A stretch of DNA of 64,000 bases from SAR86 cluster bacterium (GTDB taxonomy: Bacteria; Pseudomonadota; Gammaproteobacteria; Magnimaribacterales; AG-339-G14): the NCBI GenBank assembly GCA_023703675.1, contig CP097974.1:85288-149287 (forward strand), in the 5' to 3' direction. How positions within the stretch are numbered: the stretch's first letter is position 1; each line of letters starts with the position of its first letter. The translations under genes were made by a program, and so were the position numbers. The notes under the pieces are model-generated. The model saw nothing but the letters and a program-made list of their open reading frames with translations, searched no databases and was not told the origin of the DNA. Shown here piece by piece: positions 14,187-22,947 of this stretch.

Positions 14187-15345
14187 CTCTTTGATTAAAT
14201 CGTCTGCCTATCATCGCAGAAGCAATATTTACCTTTTGAACATCGATTGTTCCCCCCGCAATACCCCAACCAAATGCATCACGAACTTTTCTCTCCATTC
14301 CATATTCCTTATTGAAACCATACCCGCCCATAAGTTGCATAGCGGTTGTAGTGACTTCTCTGGCAATTTCGTTTGCAAAACATTTTGCACTACTAGATTC
14401 TAATATGTCTGGAAGACCATTGGCTGCATTGAAGACTGCTCTGTGAATTAAGAGCCTAGAAGCTTCAACTTTCATTAGCATGTCTGCCAACTTAATTTGA
14501 ACCGCTTGAAAATCTACAATAGGTTTACCAAACTGTTCACGTTCTTGGACGTATTGTTTCACATAATCTAATGCCGAGGATGCTTGAGCAAGCGCCATAG
14601 TTGCGTTACCACACCTTTCCAAATCAAAGGTCTCCATAAGTTTTTTAAAACCATCTTCAGGCTCAACCAATAAGTTTTCTAAGGGAACCTCTACGTTATC
14701 GAAATAAATATCAGCGGATGGAATTCCTCGCCAACCCATTAATCGCTCACTATTTCCAAAAGTTAATCCAGGGGTATCTAGGTCAACAAATACAGCACCT
14801 ATTCCTTTAGCGGCGGGAGCATCTGACATTTTTGCATAAACAACATATCCGTCTGAGTGACCAGCTCCTGAACACCACCTTTTATTGCCATTGATGATAA
14901 TTTTATCGCCTTTAATTTCCGCTTTAGTTTTAAGATCTGTTAAGCCTGTCCCTGCTCCTGGTTCCGACATGCTCACGGCAACAACTTTTTCTCCACTACA
15001 TACCTTTGGAATTATTCTTTTCTTTAAAGCTTCGGTGCCAAAGTGCTCTATAACTTTAACTGGACCCGCATTAGCTTCAAACACTGGCCAGCCGACTGCG
15101 GACGAAATCTTTCCAAATTCTTCTAAAATAATGATGGCGTCAAGATTGGATAGACCTTGACCTCCATATTCTGTTGGCGCATTAATTCCAAGAAAACCTA
15201 ATTCTCCAATTTTCATTAATACTTCTTTGGGAACAGGATTACAGGATTCTTCCATCTCATCTGCTAAAGATACTAGTTCTTTATTTGCAAAATCTCGTGC
15301 AACTTTTTGTAACTCTTGCTGATCTGAAGTTAGTTTAAAATCCAT
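14179..15345 (-). CDS. Acyl-CoA dehydrogenase, IVD-like catalytic site
   Basis: FAD flavoprotein that introduces an alpha-beta double bond in an acyl-CoA. FAD and substrate motifs are AVSMSEPGAGTGLTDLKT, CSGAGHSDGYV and QLMGGYGFNKEYGMERKVRD. The usual C-terminal catalytic Glu position (YEGT) reads IAGGT, as in isovaleryl-CoA dehydrogenase (GAGT). Glu243 in DLERCGNA sits where isovaleryl- and long-chain enzymes place their base instead. Substrate is therefore probably branched or long-chain acyl-CoA (inference). 388 aa, full length. A TATAAT lies 14 bases upstream of the ATG on the minus strand. Confidence 0.9.
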   Translation of the reverse strand: MDFKLTSDQQELQKVARDFANKELVSLADEMEESCNPVPKEVLMKIGELGFLGINAPTEYGGQGLSNLDAIIILEEFGKISSAVGWPVFEANAGPVKVIEHFGTEALKKRIIPKVCSGEKVVAVSMSEPGAGTGLTDLKTKAEIKGDKIIINGNKRWCSGAGHSDGYVVYAKMSDAPAAKGIGAVFVDLDTPGLTFGNSERLMGWRGIPSADIYFDNVEVPLENLLVEPEDGFKKLMETFDLERCGNATMALAQASSALDYVKQYVQEREQFGKPIVDFQAVQIKLADMLMKVEASRLLIHRAVFNAANGLPDILESSSAKCFANEIAREVTTTAMQLMGGYGFNKEYGMERKVRDAFGWGIAGGTIDVQKVNIASAMIGRRFNQRAK

Positions 15346-15375
15346 AATTTAGGAAGTTAATTATACACATTAGGG

Positions 15376-15388
15376 TAAAATCATCATT
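15376..15388 (+). promoter_or_regulatory. -10 element placing thioesterase start near +1
   Basis: TAAAAT (15376-15381) ends 7 bases before the ATG at 15389, with no Shine-Dalgarno sequence. This predicts a leaderless transcript. The gap to the divergent acyl-CoA dehydrogenase gene is only 43 bases. Confidence 0.42.
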
Positions 15389-15811
15389 ATGATTAAGGAC
15401 AATTTTTCAGTTCCTGAAGGCTTTAAAATTATAGATCAAACAGAGAACCATATTGCTCACATTGGGCAAGGTTTCTATAAAAGAAATGATAATGGAAGCT
15501 TAGTAATGGCTTTTTGGATTCGCTCAGAAAATAGTAATTCGGCAGGTGTTGCGCACGGTGGAATGCTTATGAGTGTTGCGGATTATTGTTTGTGTTCTTT
15601 GGCAATGGACTCTAAAGAAAATTACGCTGCAACAGTAAGCTTTAGAGGTGAATTTATTGCTCCGGCCAAAACAGGATCTCTTCTAGAAATTCATCCAAAA
15701 ATAGATAAAGAAACTAAAAGTTTAGTTTTTGGCCAGGGTCAAATTCTCTGTGAAGACAAAGTAGTTTTTAATTTTTCAGGTGCCGTAAAAAAAATTTTAA
15801 AAACTTCTTAA
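15389..15811 (+). CDS. PaaI-like hotdog thioesterase
   Basis: Small hotdog-fold protein that probably hydrolyses acyl-CoA thioesters. The PaaI signature HGGMLMSVADYC (about residues 52-63) contains the HGG segment and the Asp expected in the active site. At 140 aa it is a single hotdog domain, expected to work as a dimer or tetramer. It is divergent from an acyl-CoA dehydrogenase, fitting a role in acyl-CoA turnover. The substrate cannot be told from sequence. The 3' end overlaps the convergent pfp gene by 15 bases. Confidence 0.85.
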   Translation: MIKDNFSVPEGFKIIDQTENHIAHIGQGFYKRNDNGSLVMAFWIRSENSNSAGVAHGGMLMSVADYCLCSLAMDSKENYAATVSFRGEFIAPAKTGSLLEIHPKIDKETKSLVFGQGQILCEDKVVFNFSGAVKKILKTS

Positions 15812-17047
15812 TTTTTTTTGTACAGGAATATTTTTTAAACGGGCTATGTCAGGTATCCCTTGGTGATATTTAATTGTACTTTCTCCCTGTATCAAAGGCC
15901 TGAGATACCTTCTCCCAACATTGGTTATTTTAAAACCGTCTTTTGAAATGTATGCAGCTGGCATTTTCTTTTCAACATTAGCAACGTTTTTCAAAGATAC
16001 TTCAGATAATGTCCATTTGTAAGGTTTTTCGCTTACTCTTCTGATGGTCGGCATCAATCCGGTTTTTCCTGCCAAAGCTAATTGGACAGCATATTTGCCT
16101 ACAGCATAAGCTTGGTCAAGATCGGTTTTTGAAGCAATATGTCTCGCCGAGCGTTGCAAATAATCTGCAACTGCCCAATGATTTTTCAGACCAAGTTTAG
16201 TAACCATTTCAGCTAAAAAAGGCGCTACTCCCCCTAGTTGTTTATGTCCAAATGCGTCAACAGAACCGGCATCCGCTAAAAATTTTCCTTTTTTGTCTCT
16301 TACTCCTTCCGAAGCGACTATGACACAGTACCCATATCTCTTTACAGTATTTTTAACAGCCGCTTTAAATTTATTTTTCTCAAAAGCTACTTCTGGAAGA
16401 AGAATGATATGCGGTGGATCTTCTATTTCGTTGCTAGCTAAACAAGACGAGGCAGCAATCCACCCAGCGTGACGCCCCATAACTTCCAAAATAAACACTT
16501 TTGTGGAGGTTTCTGACATGCTTTTGACATCCAATCCAGCTTCAAGAGTAGAAGTAGCAACGTACTTCGCTACGGAACCAAAGCCTGGAGAGCAATCAGT
16601 AAAGGGTAAGTCATTATCTACTGTTTTTGGAATACCAATGCATTGAAGAGGAAAATTAAGTTTTTTTGCCATTTCAGATATCTTGAAAGTTGTGTCTTGG
16701 CTGTCACCACCTCCGTTGTAGAAAAAAAATCCAATGTTATGTGCTTCAAATACTTCAAAAAGCCTTTCATATTCTTTTTTTTGTTTGATTGGGTCTTGCA
16801 ATTTAAAACGGCATGAACCAAAGGCTCCTCCAGGTGTTTGTTTTAATTTTGCAATGGTTGATTTTGACTCTCTTGAGGTGTCAATAAGTTCCTCATTCAA
16901 GGCTCCTAAAATTCCATTTTTACCAGCTAAAACTTTATTAATTTTATAAGATTTATTAGCGGCCTCTATAACACCACAGGCAGATGCATTAATTACCGAG
17001 GTGACACCTCCTGATTGGGCATAAAAGGCGTTTTTTTTTGCTGCCAT
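15797..17047 (-). CDS. pfp: Pyrophosphate-type 6-phosphofructokinase
   Basis: Phosphorylates fructose 6-phosphate, probably with pyrophosphate, making the step reversible. Nucleotide/PPi loop NGGGDSQDTT and the substrate motif PKTVDND are visible; ATP-type enzymes usually read PGTIDND, and the Lys after Pro is the PPi-type mark. EVMGRHAGWIAA is the conserved sugar-phosphate site. 416 aa from the ATG at 17047; a TTG one codon earlier is also possible. It is divergent from mpl with back-to-back promoters. Phosphate-donor choice is inferred from motifs, not proven. Confidence 0.88.
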   Translation of the reverse strand: MAAKKNAFYAQSGGVTSVINASACGVIEAANKSYKINKVLAGKNGILGALNEELIDTSRESKSTIAKLKQTPGGAFGSCRFKLQDPIKQKKEYERLFEVFEAHNIGFFFYNGGGDSQDTTFKISEMAKKLNFPLQCIGIPKTVDNDLPFTDCSPGFGSVAKYVATSTLEAGLDVKSMSETSTKVFILEVMGRHAGWIAASSCLASNEIEDPPHIILLPEVAFEKNKFKAAVKNTVKRYGYCVIVASEGVRDKKGKFLADAGSVDAFGHKQLGGVAPFLAEMVTKLGLKNHWAVADYLQRSARHIASKTDLDQAYAVGKYAVQLALAGKTGLMPTIRRVSEKPYKWTLSEVSLKNVANVEKKMPAAYISKDGFKITNVGRRYLRPLIQGESTIKYHQGIPDIARLKNIPVQKKLRSF

Positions 17048-17082
17048 CAATCAAATATAACTGAAAAAAGTATTTCTGTGAA
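17048..17082 (-). promoter_or_regulatory. Predicted pfp promoter, leaderless
   Basis: On the minus strand, TTCACA (17077-17082), a 17-base spacer and TATATT (17054-17059) end 6 bases before the ATG. There is no Shine-Dalgarno sequence. The element lies back to back with the mpl promoter. Confidence 0.55.
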
Positions 17083-17087
17083 AAGGA

Positions 17088-17099
17088 TATAATTTATTT
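17088..17099 (+). promoter_or_regulatory. -10 element placing mpl start at +1
   Basis: TATAAT (17088-17093) ends 6 bases before the mpl ATG. There is no Shine-Dalgarno sequence. No good -35 is seen; the region overlaps the pfp -35. Confidence 0.5.
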
Positions 17100-18446
17100 A
17101 TGAATATTTATGTTTTGGGAATTTGTGGAACTTTTATGAGTGGTATAGCCCAACTTGCAATTCAAAAAGGCTTCAAAGTATCTGGATGTGACGAAAATAT
17201 TTATCCCCCCATAAGCAATGTCCTTAAGGAATTAGAAATCAAGGTTGATCAGGGTTTTGAAACGAAAAATTATTCTAAAAATATTGACTTATTTATTGTT
17301 GGAAATGTCGTAAGCAGAGGAAATCCTTTAATGGAAAAAATATTAAATAATAAAAATGAATATCTTTCAGGTCCTGAATTTCTCTACCAATACATCCTGA
17401 AAGATAGGCATGTCATTTCAGTTTCAGGAACACATGGGAAGACTACTACATCTGCAATGATCTCTAAAATTTTAATGGATGCCAAAGTTGATACTGGATA
17501 TCTCATTGCTGGGAAAGTCAATGGATTTGATACTTCCGCAAAGCTTGGCAACAATGATTTTTTTGTGGTTGAGTCTGACGAATATGACACTTCCTTTTTC
17601 GATAAAAGATCAAAGTTTGTTCACTATCGACCCTCAACCTTATTAATCAACAATTTAGAATTTGATCACGCTGATATTTTTGATAATTTGGATAGCATCA
17701 AAAAGCAATTTCATAATTTAATTAGGTCGATGCCTTCTAACGCAAAGGTAATCTTTCCTGAGGATGATGAAAATGTTGAATCTTTAATCAATCAAGGACT
17801 TTACTCCAAAAAAGAAACTTTCAATTATCAATTTTCACCAAAGGGTTGGTCTGTCAAACCGAATGAAAGTTGTGATGATAATTTTGAAATTTACTTTGAT
17901 GGCAAACTCAGAGGCAAAATAAGCTGGCATTTATTTGGTGAGCACAACCTTAGGAACGCCTTAGCAGCTTTTGTCACTGCCTCGTCTTTAGGAATTGATG
18001 ATGAAATTATCACAAAAGCTTTGTCGTCTTTTAAAGGAGTTTCAAGACGAATGGAATTAAAAGGCCAGAATGATTCTGTGAGTGTTTATGATGATTTTGC
18101 CCATCATCCAACGTCGATTAAATACTCATTAGAAGGTTTGAGGAAAAAAGTAGGAGATCAAAAAATAATTTGTCTGCTCGAAATGCGTTCCAATACTATG
18201 TCTGCTGGACATCATGACAAAGTCATACCCAAATCTTTAGAATGCGCTGACAAAGTCTTTTTATTTTCAAAAAATGAAAAACAAATCAAAAAAATTGCCT
18301 TGAAAAGTGAAAAATTTTCGATTTGTTCTGGAACCGAAGAGCTTCTAAAAATATTACCTAAAGAATTAGTATCCGATACTCATATAATCTGCTTATCAAA
18401 CGGGTCTTTTGGCCAAATCTATCAAAAGATTCTAGAAAGTTTTTAA
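17100..18446 (+). CDS. mpl: Murein tripeptide ligase Mpl
   Basis: Recycling ligase that joins L-Ala-gamma-D-Glu-diaminopimelate to UDP-MurNAc using ATP, returning wall fragments to peptidoglycan synthesis. The N-terminal Rossmann part MNIYVLGICGTFMSGIAQLA is typical of Mpl rather than MurC. The P-loop GTHGKTTT is at residues 110-117. VESDEYDTSFFDKRSKFVHY and YDDFAHHP are Mur-ligase metal and substrate motifs. 448 aa, full length. anmK at 34862-35998 belongs to the same recycling route. Its stop interlocks with that of typA in a shared TTAA. Confidence 0.95.
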   Translation: MNIYVLGICGTFMSGIAQLAIQKGFKVSGCDENIYPPISNVLKELEIKVDQGFETKNYSKNIDLFIVGNVVSRGNPLMEKILNNKNEYLSGPEFLYQYILKDRHVISVSGTHGKTTTSAMISKILMDAKVDTGYLIAGKVNGFDTSAKLGNNDFFVVESDEYDTSFFDKRSKFVHYRPSTLLINNLEFDHADIFDNLDSIKKQFHNLIRSMPSNAKVIFPEDDENVESLINQGLYSKKETFNYQFSPKGWSVKPNESCDDNFEIYFDGKLRGKISWHLFGEHNLRNALAAFVTASSLGIDDEIITKALSSFKGVSRRMELKGQNDSVSVYDDFAHHPTSIKYSLEGLRKKVGDQKIICLLEMRSNTMSAGHHDKVIPKSLECADKVFLFSKNEKQIKKIALKSEKFSICSGTEELLKILPKELVSDTHIICLSNGSFGQIYQKILESF

Positions 18447-20230
18447 AAAGTAAAAGTTTTTTTTCTAAGTCTTATTGCACTAGGAGTAACTTCAACAAGT
18501 TCATCTTCCTCTATGAATTCAAGAGCTTGTTCCAAGGAGTGCTGAATATGAGGGGTTAAAATTAAATTCTCATCCGTTCCAGATGCTCTTACATTAGTAA
18601 GTTGTTTTGCTTTGGTTGGATTTACAGGAAGGTCGTTGTCTCTAGAGTGAAGGCCAACAATTTGTCCTTTGTAGATATCCAATCCATGACCAACAAATAA
18701 TTTACCTCGATTTTGTAAATTAAATAAGGAGTAAGATAAAGTTTTACCATTTGTCATTGAAACTAAAACTCCATTTTGTCTATTAGTTACTTCACCTTTT
18801 TTTGCAGGACCATAATGATCAAAAACGCTTGTTAAAATTCCTGAGCCACTAGTGAGAGTTAAAAAGTGTGATCTGAATCCAATCATTCCTCTGGAAGGTG
18901 CAATAAATTCGAGCTTTATTCTTCCTTTTCCATCCGGCTCCATATTTTTAAGCTCAGCTTTTCTTAAACCCATTTCTTCCATTATTGAGCCTTGATGTTC
19001 TTCTTCTAGGTCAATAACAATTTGTTCAAAGGGCTCGTGAATCTCTCCATTAACTTCTTTTTGGATTACTTCAGGTTTTGATACGCCTAATTCAAAACCA
19101 TCTCTCCTCATGCTTTCTATTAAGACAGATAAATGTAGTTCTCCTCTTCCAGAAACTTTAAATTTATCTGATGAATCTCCTGGTTCAACTCGAAGGGCAA
19201 CATTACTTAGCAATTCTTGCTCGAGCCGTTCCTTTATATTTCTTGAAGTGACAAATTTTCCTTCTTGTCCTGCAAAGGGCGAATCATTTACTTGAAAGGT
19301 CATACTTACTGTTGGCTCGTCTACCGATAAAGGGGGCAGGGCTTCAATTTTTAATGGATCGCATAAGGTATCCGAAATGTACAAATTTTCTATTCCAGTG
19401 ATACAAACAATATCTCCTGCTTCTGCTTCAGAAACTTCTATTCTTTCCAGTCCATCATGACTCATAACTTGTAAAATCTTTCCCTTTCTATGTTTTTCAT
19501 GAGCGTCAATAACAACTACTTGATCGTTTGGTTTTAATTTTCCGCAGGTAATTCTCCCAATACCAATTACACCCACATAACTATTGCTATCCAAAGCACT
19601 TATCTGCATTTGAAAAGGCTTTTCAGTATCTACTTCAGGAGGGCTTACTTTTTCTAATACCAAATCTAAAAGAGGAGACATATCTTCTCTAATATCTTCA
19701 AGTTCGTTGCCTGCCACTCCATTTAACGCAGAAGAATAGATAACAGGAAAATCCATCTGAGTGTCGTTGCCACCAAGCCTATCAAAAAGATCAAATACCT
19801 GATCTAAAACCCAATCCGGTCTGGCTCCAGGTCTATCAATTTTATTTATAACTAAAATAGGATTTAAACCTTGCTCAAATGCCTTTTCAGTGACAAATCT
19901 CGTTTGAGGCATTGGACCGTCGACAGCATCTACTAGAAGAAGCACAGAATCTACCATAGATAATACTCTTTCGACTTCTCCGCCAAAGTCGGCGTGACCA
20001 GGAGTATCAACAATATTTATTTTATGATCCTTCCATTTTATTGCTGTATTTTTAGCAAGGATTGTAATGCCTCTTTCTTTTTCTTGATCATTGGAATCCA
20101 TGATCCTCTCTGAACCAATATCTTTTCTATTTAGGGTTCCAGATTGTTGCAATAATTTATCAACCAATGTCGTCTTTCCATGATCGACATGGGCAATAAT
20201 TGCAATATTTCTAATATCTTTTGGATTCAT
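18443..20230 (-). CDS. typA: Ribosome-associated GTPase TypA/BipA
   Basis: Translational GTPase of the EF-G superfamily that binds the ribosome and helps assembly and stress adaptation. G motifs are visible: AHVDHGKTTL (G1), DTPGHADFGGE (G3), NKIDRPGARPDW (G4). The C-terminal BipA domain has RGMIGFRSHFLTLT and SRDNDLPVNPTKAKQLTN. The start at MNPKDIRNIAIIAHVDHGK (20230) matches the family; the frame opens 11 codons earlier but that part is not family-like. About 595 aa, normal length. Sits downstream of rpmE on the minus strand. Confidence 0.95.
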   Translation of the reverse strand: MNPKDIRNIAIIAHVDHGKTTLVDKLLQQSGTLNRKDIGSERIMDSNDQEKERGITILAKNTAIKWKDHKINIVDTPGHADFGGEVERVLSMVDSVLLLVDAVDGPMPQTRFVTEKAFEQGLNPILVINKIDRPGARPDWVLDQVFDLFDRLGGNDTQMDFPVIYSSALNGVAGNELEDIREDMSPLLDLVLEKVSPPEVDTEKPFQMQISALDSNSYVGVIGIGRITCGKLKPNDQVVVIDAHEKHRKGKILQVMSHDGLERIEVSEAEAGDIVCITGIENLYISDTLCDPLKIEALPPLSVDEPTVSMTFQVNDSPFAGQEGKFVTSRNIKERLEQELLSNVALRVEPGDSSDKFKVSGRGELHLSVLIESMRRDGFELGVSKPEVIQKEVNGEIHEPFEQIVIDLEEEHQGSIMEEMGLRKAELKNMEPDGKGRIKLEFIAPSRGMIGFRSHFLTLTSGSGILTSVFDHYGPAKKGEVTNRQNGVLVSMTNGKTLSYSLFNLQNRGKLFVGHGLDIYKGQIVGLHSRDNDLPVNPTKAKQLTNVRASGTDENLILTPHIQHSLEQALEFIEEDELVEVTPSAIRLRKKTFTF

Positions 20231-20295
20231 ATAAGTTTTTAGTCCAAAGAATGTTCTAAGCACGAATAACTTTGCTAAGAATTAATTAAGATTTA

Positions 20296-20772
20296 TTATT
20301 TGTCTTTTGGATTTTTTTCTTCAACAGTTTCTTCTGTTGGAATTTCAGTCGCGTCAGATTTAGCTTCTTTAGAAATATCTTCTTTTACGTCAAGGATTGC
20401 ATCTTCTTTTTGAGTTTCGTTGACGTCCATTTTTTCTGATTTTGAAGAAGTCTCAGCTTCTGCTTTCTCAGAAACCTGATCTTGGGTTTCTTTGTTTGTT
20501 GGATTATTTGGCTCTATCTTTGACGCTCCCTTTTTAGCGAATCTTTTCTTAAATCTGTCTACTCTTCCTCCTGTATCAATAATTTTTTGCTGGCCAGTAT
20601 AAAAAGGGTGAGAGGCAGAAGAGACATCTAAAGGGCAATACGGGTAAGTTTTTCCATCTTTCCATTCTTTAGTTTGATCTGTGCTTAAAGTAGACGGAAT
20701 CAAAAAGTATTCGTCAACGCTAACGTCATGGAAAAGTACCTGTCTATATTCTGGATGAATTCCTTTTTTCAT
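20296..20772 (-). CDS. rpmE2: Ribosomal protein bL31 type B with acidic tail
   Basis: Large-subunit protein bL31 of the type B (zinc-independent) form: residues 1-82 follow YkgM closely ([39 protein letters not shown]). Normal type B proteins are 80-90 residues. This one continues to 158 with a low-complexity Glu/Lys/Thr/Ser tail (from about residue 85) that has no recognisable domain. No bL31 type A gene is visible in the window. It has its own predicted leaderless promoter. Confidence 0.9.
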   Translation of the reverse strand: MKKGIHPEYRQVLFHDVSVDEYFLIPSTLSTDQTKEWKDGKTYPYCPLDVSSASHPFYTGQQKIIDTGGRVDRFKKRFAKKGASKIEPNNPTNKETQDQVSEKAEAETSSKSEKMDVNETQKEDAILDVKEDISKEAKSDATEIPTEETVEEKNPKDK

Positions 20773-20784
20773 AATCTTAGTTTA
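20773..20784 (-). promoter_or_regulatory. -10 element placing rpmE2 start at +1
   Basis: On the minus strand TAAACT (20779-20784) ends 6 bases before the ATG, with no Shine-Dalgarno sequence. The arrangement is almost identical to that before cysE (TAAACT, AAG, one variable base, TT, ATG). Confidence 0.4.
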
Positions 20785-20828
20785 GAGCGCGAATGATATC
20801 AGAACTTTTTTTTTGAAGAAATATAATT

Positions 20829-21296
20829 TTAGGATTTCTTAGATTGTTTTTTTAATCTTTTATCAGAAATGCTTACGACCTTTTTAGCTCCATAAACTTC
20901 AGTATATTTTTTTCCATTTAGATAATAAAAACCTTTAGATGATAAATACCATTTAGACGTCTCTTTTCTTTCATGTTCTGGAACCCAAGAAATGTCATTC
21001 AAAGATTCTTCTATATTAGAATGGCCTTCCTTTTGGTTAAAGCTTAGAGGACTACCTTTCAACTTATGTGCCTTTGAAAGCCAAGCATTGAGAAATCTTT
21101 TGACACCTCTCAGAGTTTTACGTCTTGATGGGTTTGCCTCACACCATTCTGCTGCAGCTTTTACCTCATGAAAAACATTACAATCTTTATAAGTTCTACT
21201 CCAAGCGATAAGGTCACTTTCTTTTACCTCATAAAAACTGCCATCTTTAAGTTTTATTTCCATCGAAGTAAGCCTATCGACTATTTCTGATAACAT
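20829..21296 (-). CDS. Phage-type hypothetical protein
   Basis: Function not assigned. The stretch around residues 50-75 (AEWCEANPSRRKTL, RGVKRFLNAWL) resembles a segment common in phage and prophage replication-associated proteins (ANPxxRKTxxGxxRFxxxWL), preceded by a LKDGSFYEVKESDLIAW lead-in also typical of those proteins. The C-terminal part is basic and unrecognised. About 155 aa from the ATG at 21296; a TTG one codon earlier is possible. Divergent from a MazG-like gene with a 34-base gap. Could be a captured phage gene; no integrase or att site was seen. Confidence 0.55.
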   Translation of the reverse strand: MLSEIVDRLTSMEIKLKDGSFYEVKESDLIAWSRTYKDCNVFHEVKAAAEWCEANPSRRKTLRGVKRFLNAWLSKAHKLKGSPLSFNQKEGHSNIEESLNDISWVPEHERKETSKWYLSSKGFYYLNGKKYTEVYGAKKVVSISDKRLKKQSKKS

Positions 21297-21330
21297 CAAT
21301 TATTGATTCTAATTTGTAGGGAGGAATCTT

Positions 21331-21708
21331 ATGTCTTATCAAAGCGATGTTGAAAAATTTATGAGAGCTGGTGATCAGCCAATTAGTAAAGAGTTGTCTA
21401 TTGATTCCAAAGAAGCCGATCTTTATGTGAACTTAATCACCGAAGAATATAAGGAAACAATCGAAGCTTTTGAGAACAAAGATATTATTGAATTAGCAGA
21501 CGGACTGATAGACATGGTTTGGGTAATCATGGGTATGTGCAATAGCTGCGGTATAAATTTTGAAAAAGTTTGGCAAGAAGTAAAGGCATCTAACATGAGT
21601 AAGTTCGTTGATGGAAAAGCAATAAAAAATGAAAAAGGGAAAATTATGAAGCCCGAGTCATATTTCAAACCTAATATAAAACAGGTTTTGGGGTTAATTA
21701 AAGATTAA
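21331..21708 (+). CDS. MazG-like/PRA-PH-like nucleotide pyrophosphohydrolase
   Basis: Small all-alpha NTP pyrophosphohydrolase-like protein, 125 aa. Metal-binding pattern EEYKETIEAF followed by the ELADGLIDMVWVI helix (E..E ... D..D) is the MazG/phosphoribosyl-ATP pyrophosphohydrolase signature. C-terminal SKFVDGKAIKNEKGKIMKP resembles dATP/dUTP-type phage enzymes. Likely hydrolyses non-canonical or excess (d)NTPs; the exact substrate is unknown. It has a strong ribosome-binding site (GGGAGG), in contrast to the leaderless genes. Divergent partner is phage-like, so joint transfer is possible. Confidence 0.72.
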   Translation: MSYQSDVEKFMRAGDQPISKELSIDSKEADLYVNLITEEYKETIEAFENKDIIELADGLIDMVWVIMGMCNSCGINFEKVWQEVKASNMSKFVDGKAIKNEKGKIMKPESYFKPNIKQVLGLIKD

Positions 21709-21764
21709 AAAATGGATAGAATAACTCTCTAGAACAACTCAATTTAAAAGATAAGGAGAAAATT

Positions 21765-22943
21765 ATGGGTAACGCTTATATTGTTGGTGCAGTAAGAACA
21801 CCTGGCGGAAAAAAAGATGGAAAGTTAAAAAATTGGCATCCTTCAGATCTAGGAGCTTTAGTTTTAGATGAGTTAGTTGAAAGAACAGGCGCGAAAGGCG
21901 AAATGATAGATGACGTAATATTTGGTTGCGTTAGTCAATCTGGAGCTCAAGCAGGAAACGTTGCAAGAAATGCTGTTTTAAGTTCTAAACTACCAGAGTC
22001 AGTACCTGGTACTTCTGTCGACCGTCAGTGCGGCTCATCACAACAAGCAATTCACTTTGCAGCTCAAGCTGTTATGTCAGAAACTCAAGACATAGTTATT
22101 GCTGGAGGAGTAGAGGTAATGAGTCAAGTTCCAATAGGCTCGAATATTATTGACAGTTTCAAAGAAGGACATGGACAACCATTTAATGGAAAAGGTATGA
22201 CGGAGAGATATCCCGGTGTTCAATTCAGCCAATTCGCTGGAGCTGAGATGATGGCAAAAAGATGGAAATTTTCTCGTGATGATTTGGATACTTTTGCTTA
22301 TGCAAGTCACAAAAAAGCCATTGCGGCGACTGAGTCAGGCTTTTTTGACAAAGAAATCGTTCCTGTGGAAGGTGATTTGCCTTCAGGGGAAAAAGAAATG
22401 GTCACAGTAGATGAGGGTATAAGATTTGATGCTTCCTTAGAAAGTCTTTCGGGTTTAAAAACATTATCTGAGGACGGAGTTCTTACAGCTGGAAGTTCAA
22501 GTCAGATTTGTGACGGTGCAGCTGCAGTAATGATAGTTAACGATGCAGGATTAAAGAAGTTGGGAATTCAACCTAGGGCAAAAATCGTTTCCTTGGCACT
22601 TGCGGGAGATGACCCGGTGATAATGTTGACTGGACCAATTCCAGCTTCAAAGAGTGTTTTGGAAAAAGCAAACTTATCCATAAGTGATATAGACATTTAT
22701 GAAGTTAATGAAGCTTTTGCTCCAGTTCCTTTAGCCTGGGCTCACGAGTTAAAAGCAGATAAAGAAAGGCTTAATGTCAATGGTGGAGCAATGGCTTTGG
22801 GACATCCGCTAGGAGGAACTGGGGCTAAATTGATGACTACATTACTTCATGAGCTTGAGAGAAGAGATGGCAAGTATGGTCTTCAAGCCATATGTGAGGG
22901 TGGTGGAACAGCCAACGCGATGGTGATAGAAAGATTAAGCTAA
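21765..22943 (+). CDS. Acetyl-CoA C-acyltransferase (thiolase)
   Basis: Thiolase that cleaves 3-ketoacyl-CoA with CoA or condenses two acyl-CoAs. Nucleophile Cys89 in VDRQCGSSQQA, His in NVNGGAMALGHPLGGTGA, and Cys377 in AICEGGGTANA complete the catalytic set. 392 aa, normal length. A good ribosome-binding site (AAGGAG) precedes the ATG. No fadB partner is adjacent, so the choice between beta-oxidation thiolase and acetoacetyl-CoA synthesis is open. The next gene (SRPBCC) starts 4 bases later. Confidence 0.93.
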   Translation: MGNAYIVGAVRTPGGKKDGKLKNWHPSDLGALVLDELVERTGAKGEMIDDVIFGCVSQSGAQAGNVARNAVLSSKLPESVPGTSVDRQCGSSQQAIHFAAQAVMSETQDIVIAGGVEVMSQVPIGSNIIDSFKEGHGQPFNGKGMTERYPGVQFSQFAGAEMMAKRWKFSRDDLDTFAYASHKKAIAATESGFFDKEIVPVEGDLPSGEKEMVTVDEGIRFDASLESLSGLKTLSEDGVLTAGSSSQICDGAAAVMIVNDAGLKKLGIQPRAKIVSLALAGDDPVIMLTGPIPASKSVLEKANLSISDIDIYEVNEAFAPVPLAWAHELKADKERLNVNGGAMALGHPLGGTGAKLMTTLLHELERRDGKYGLQAICEGGGTANAMVIERLS

Positions 22944-22947
22944 AGTA

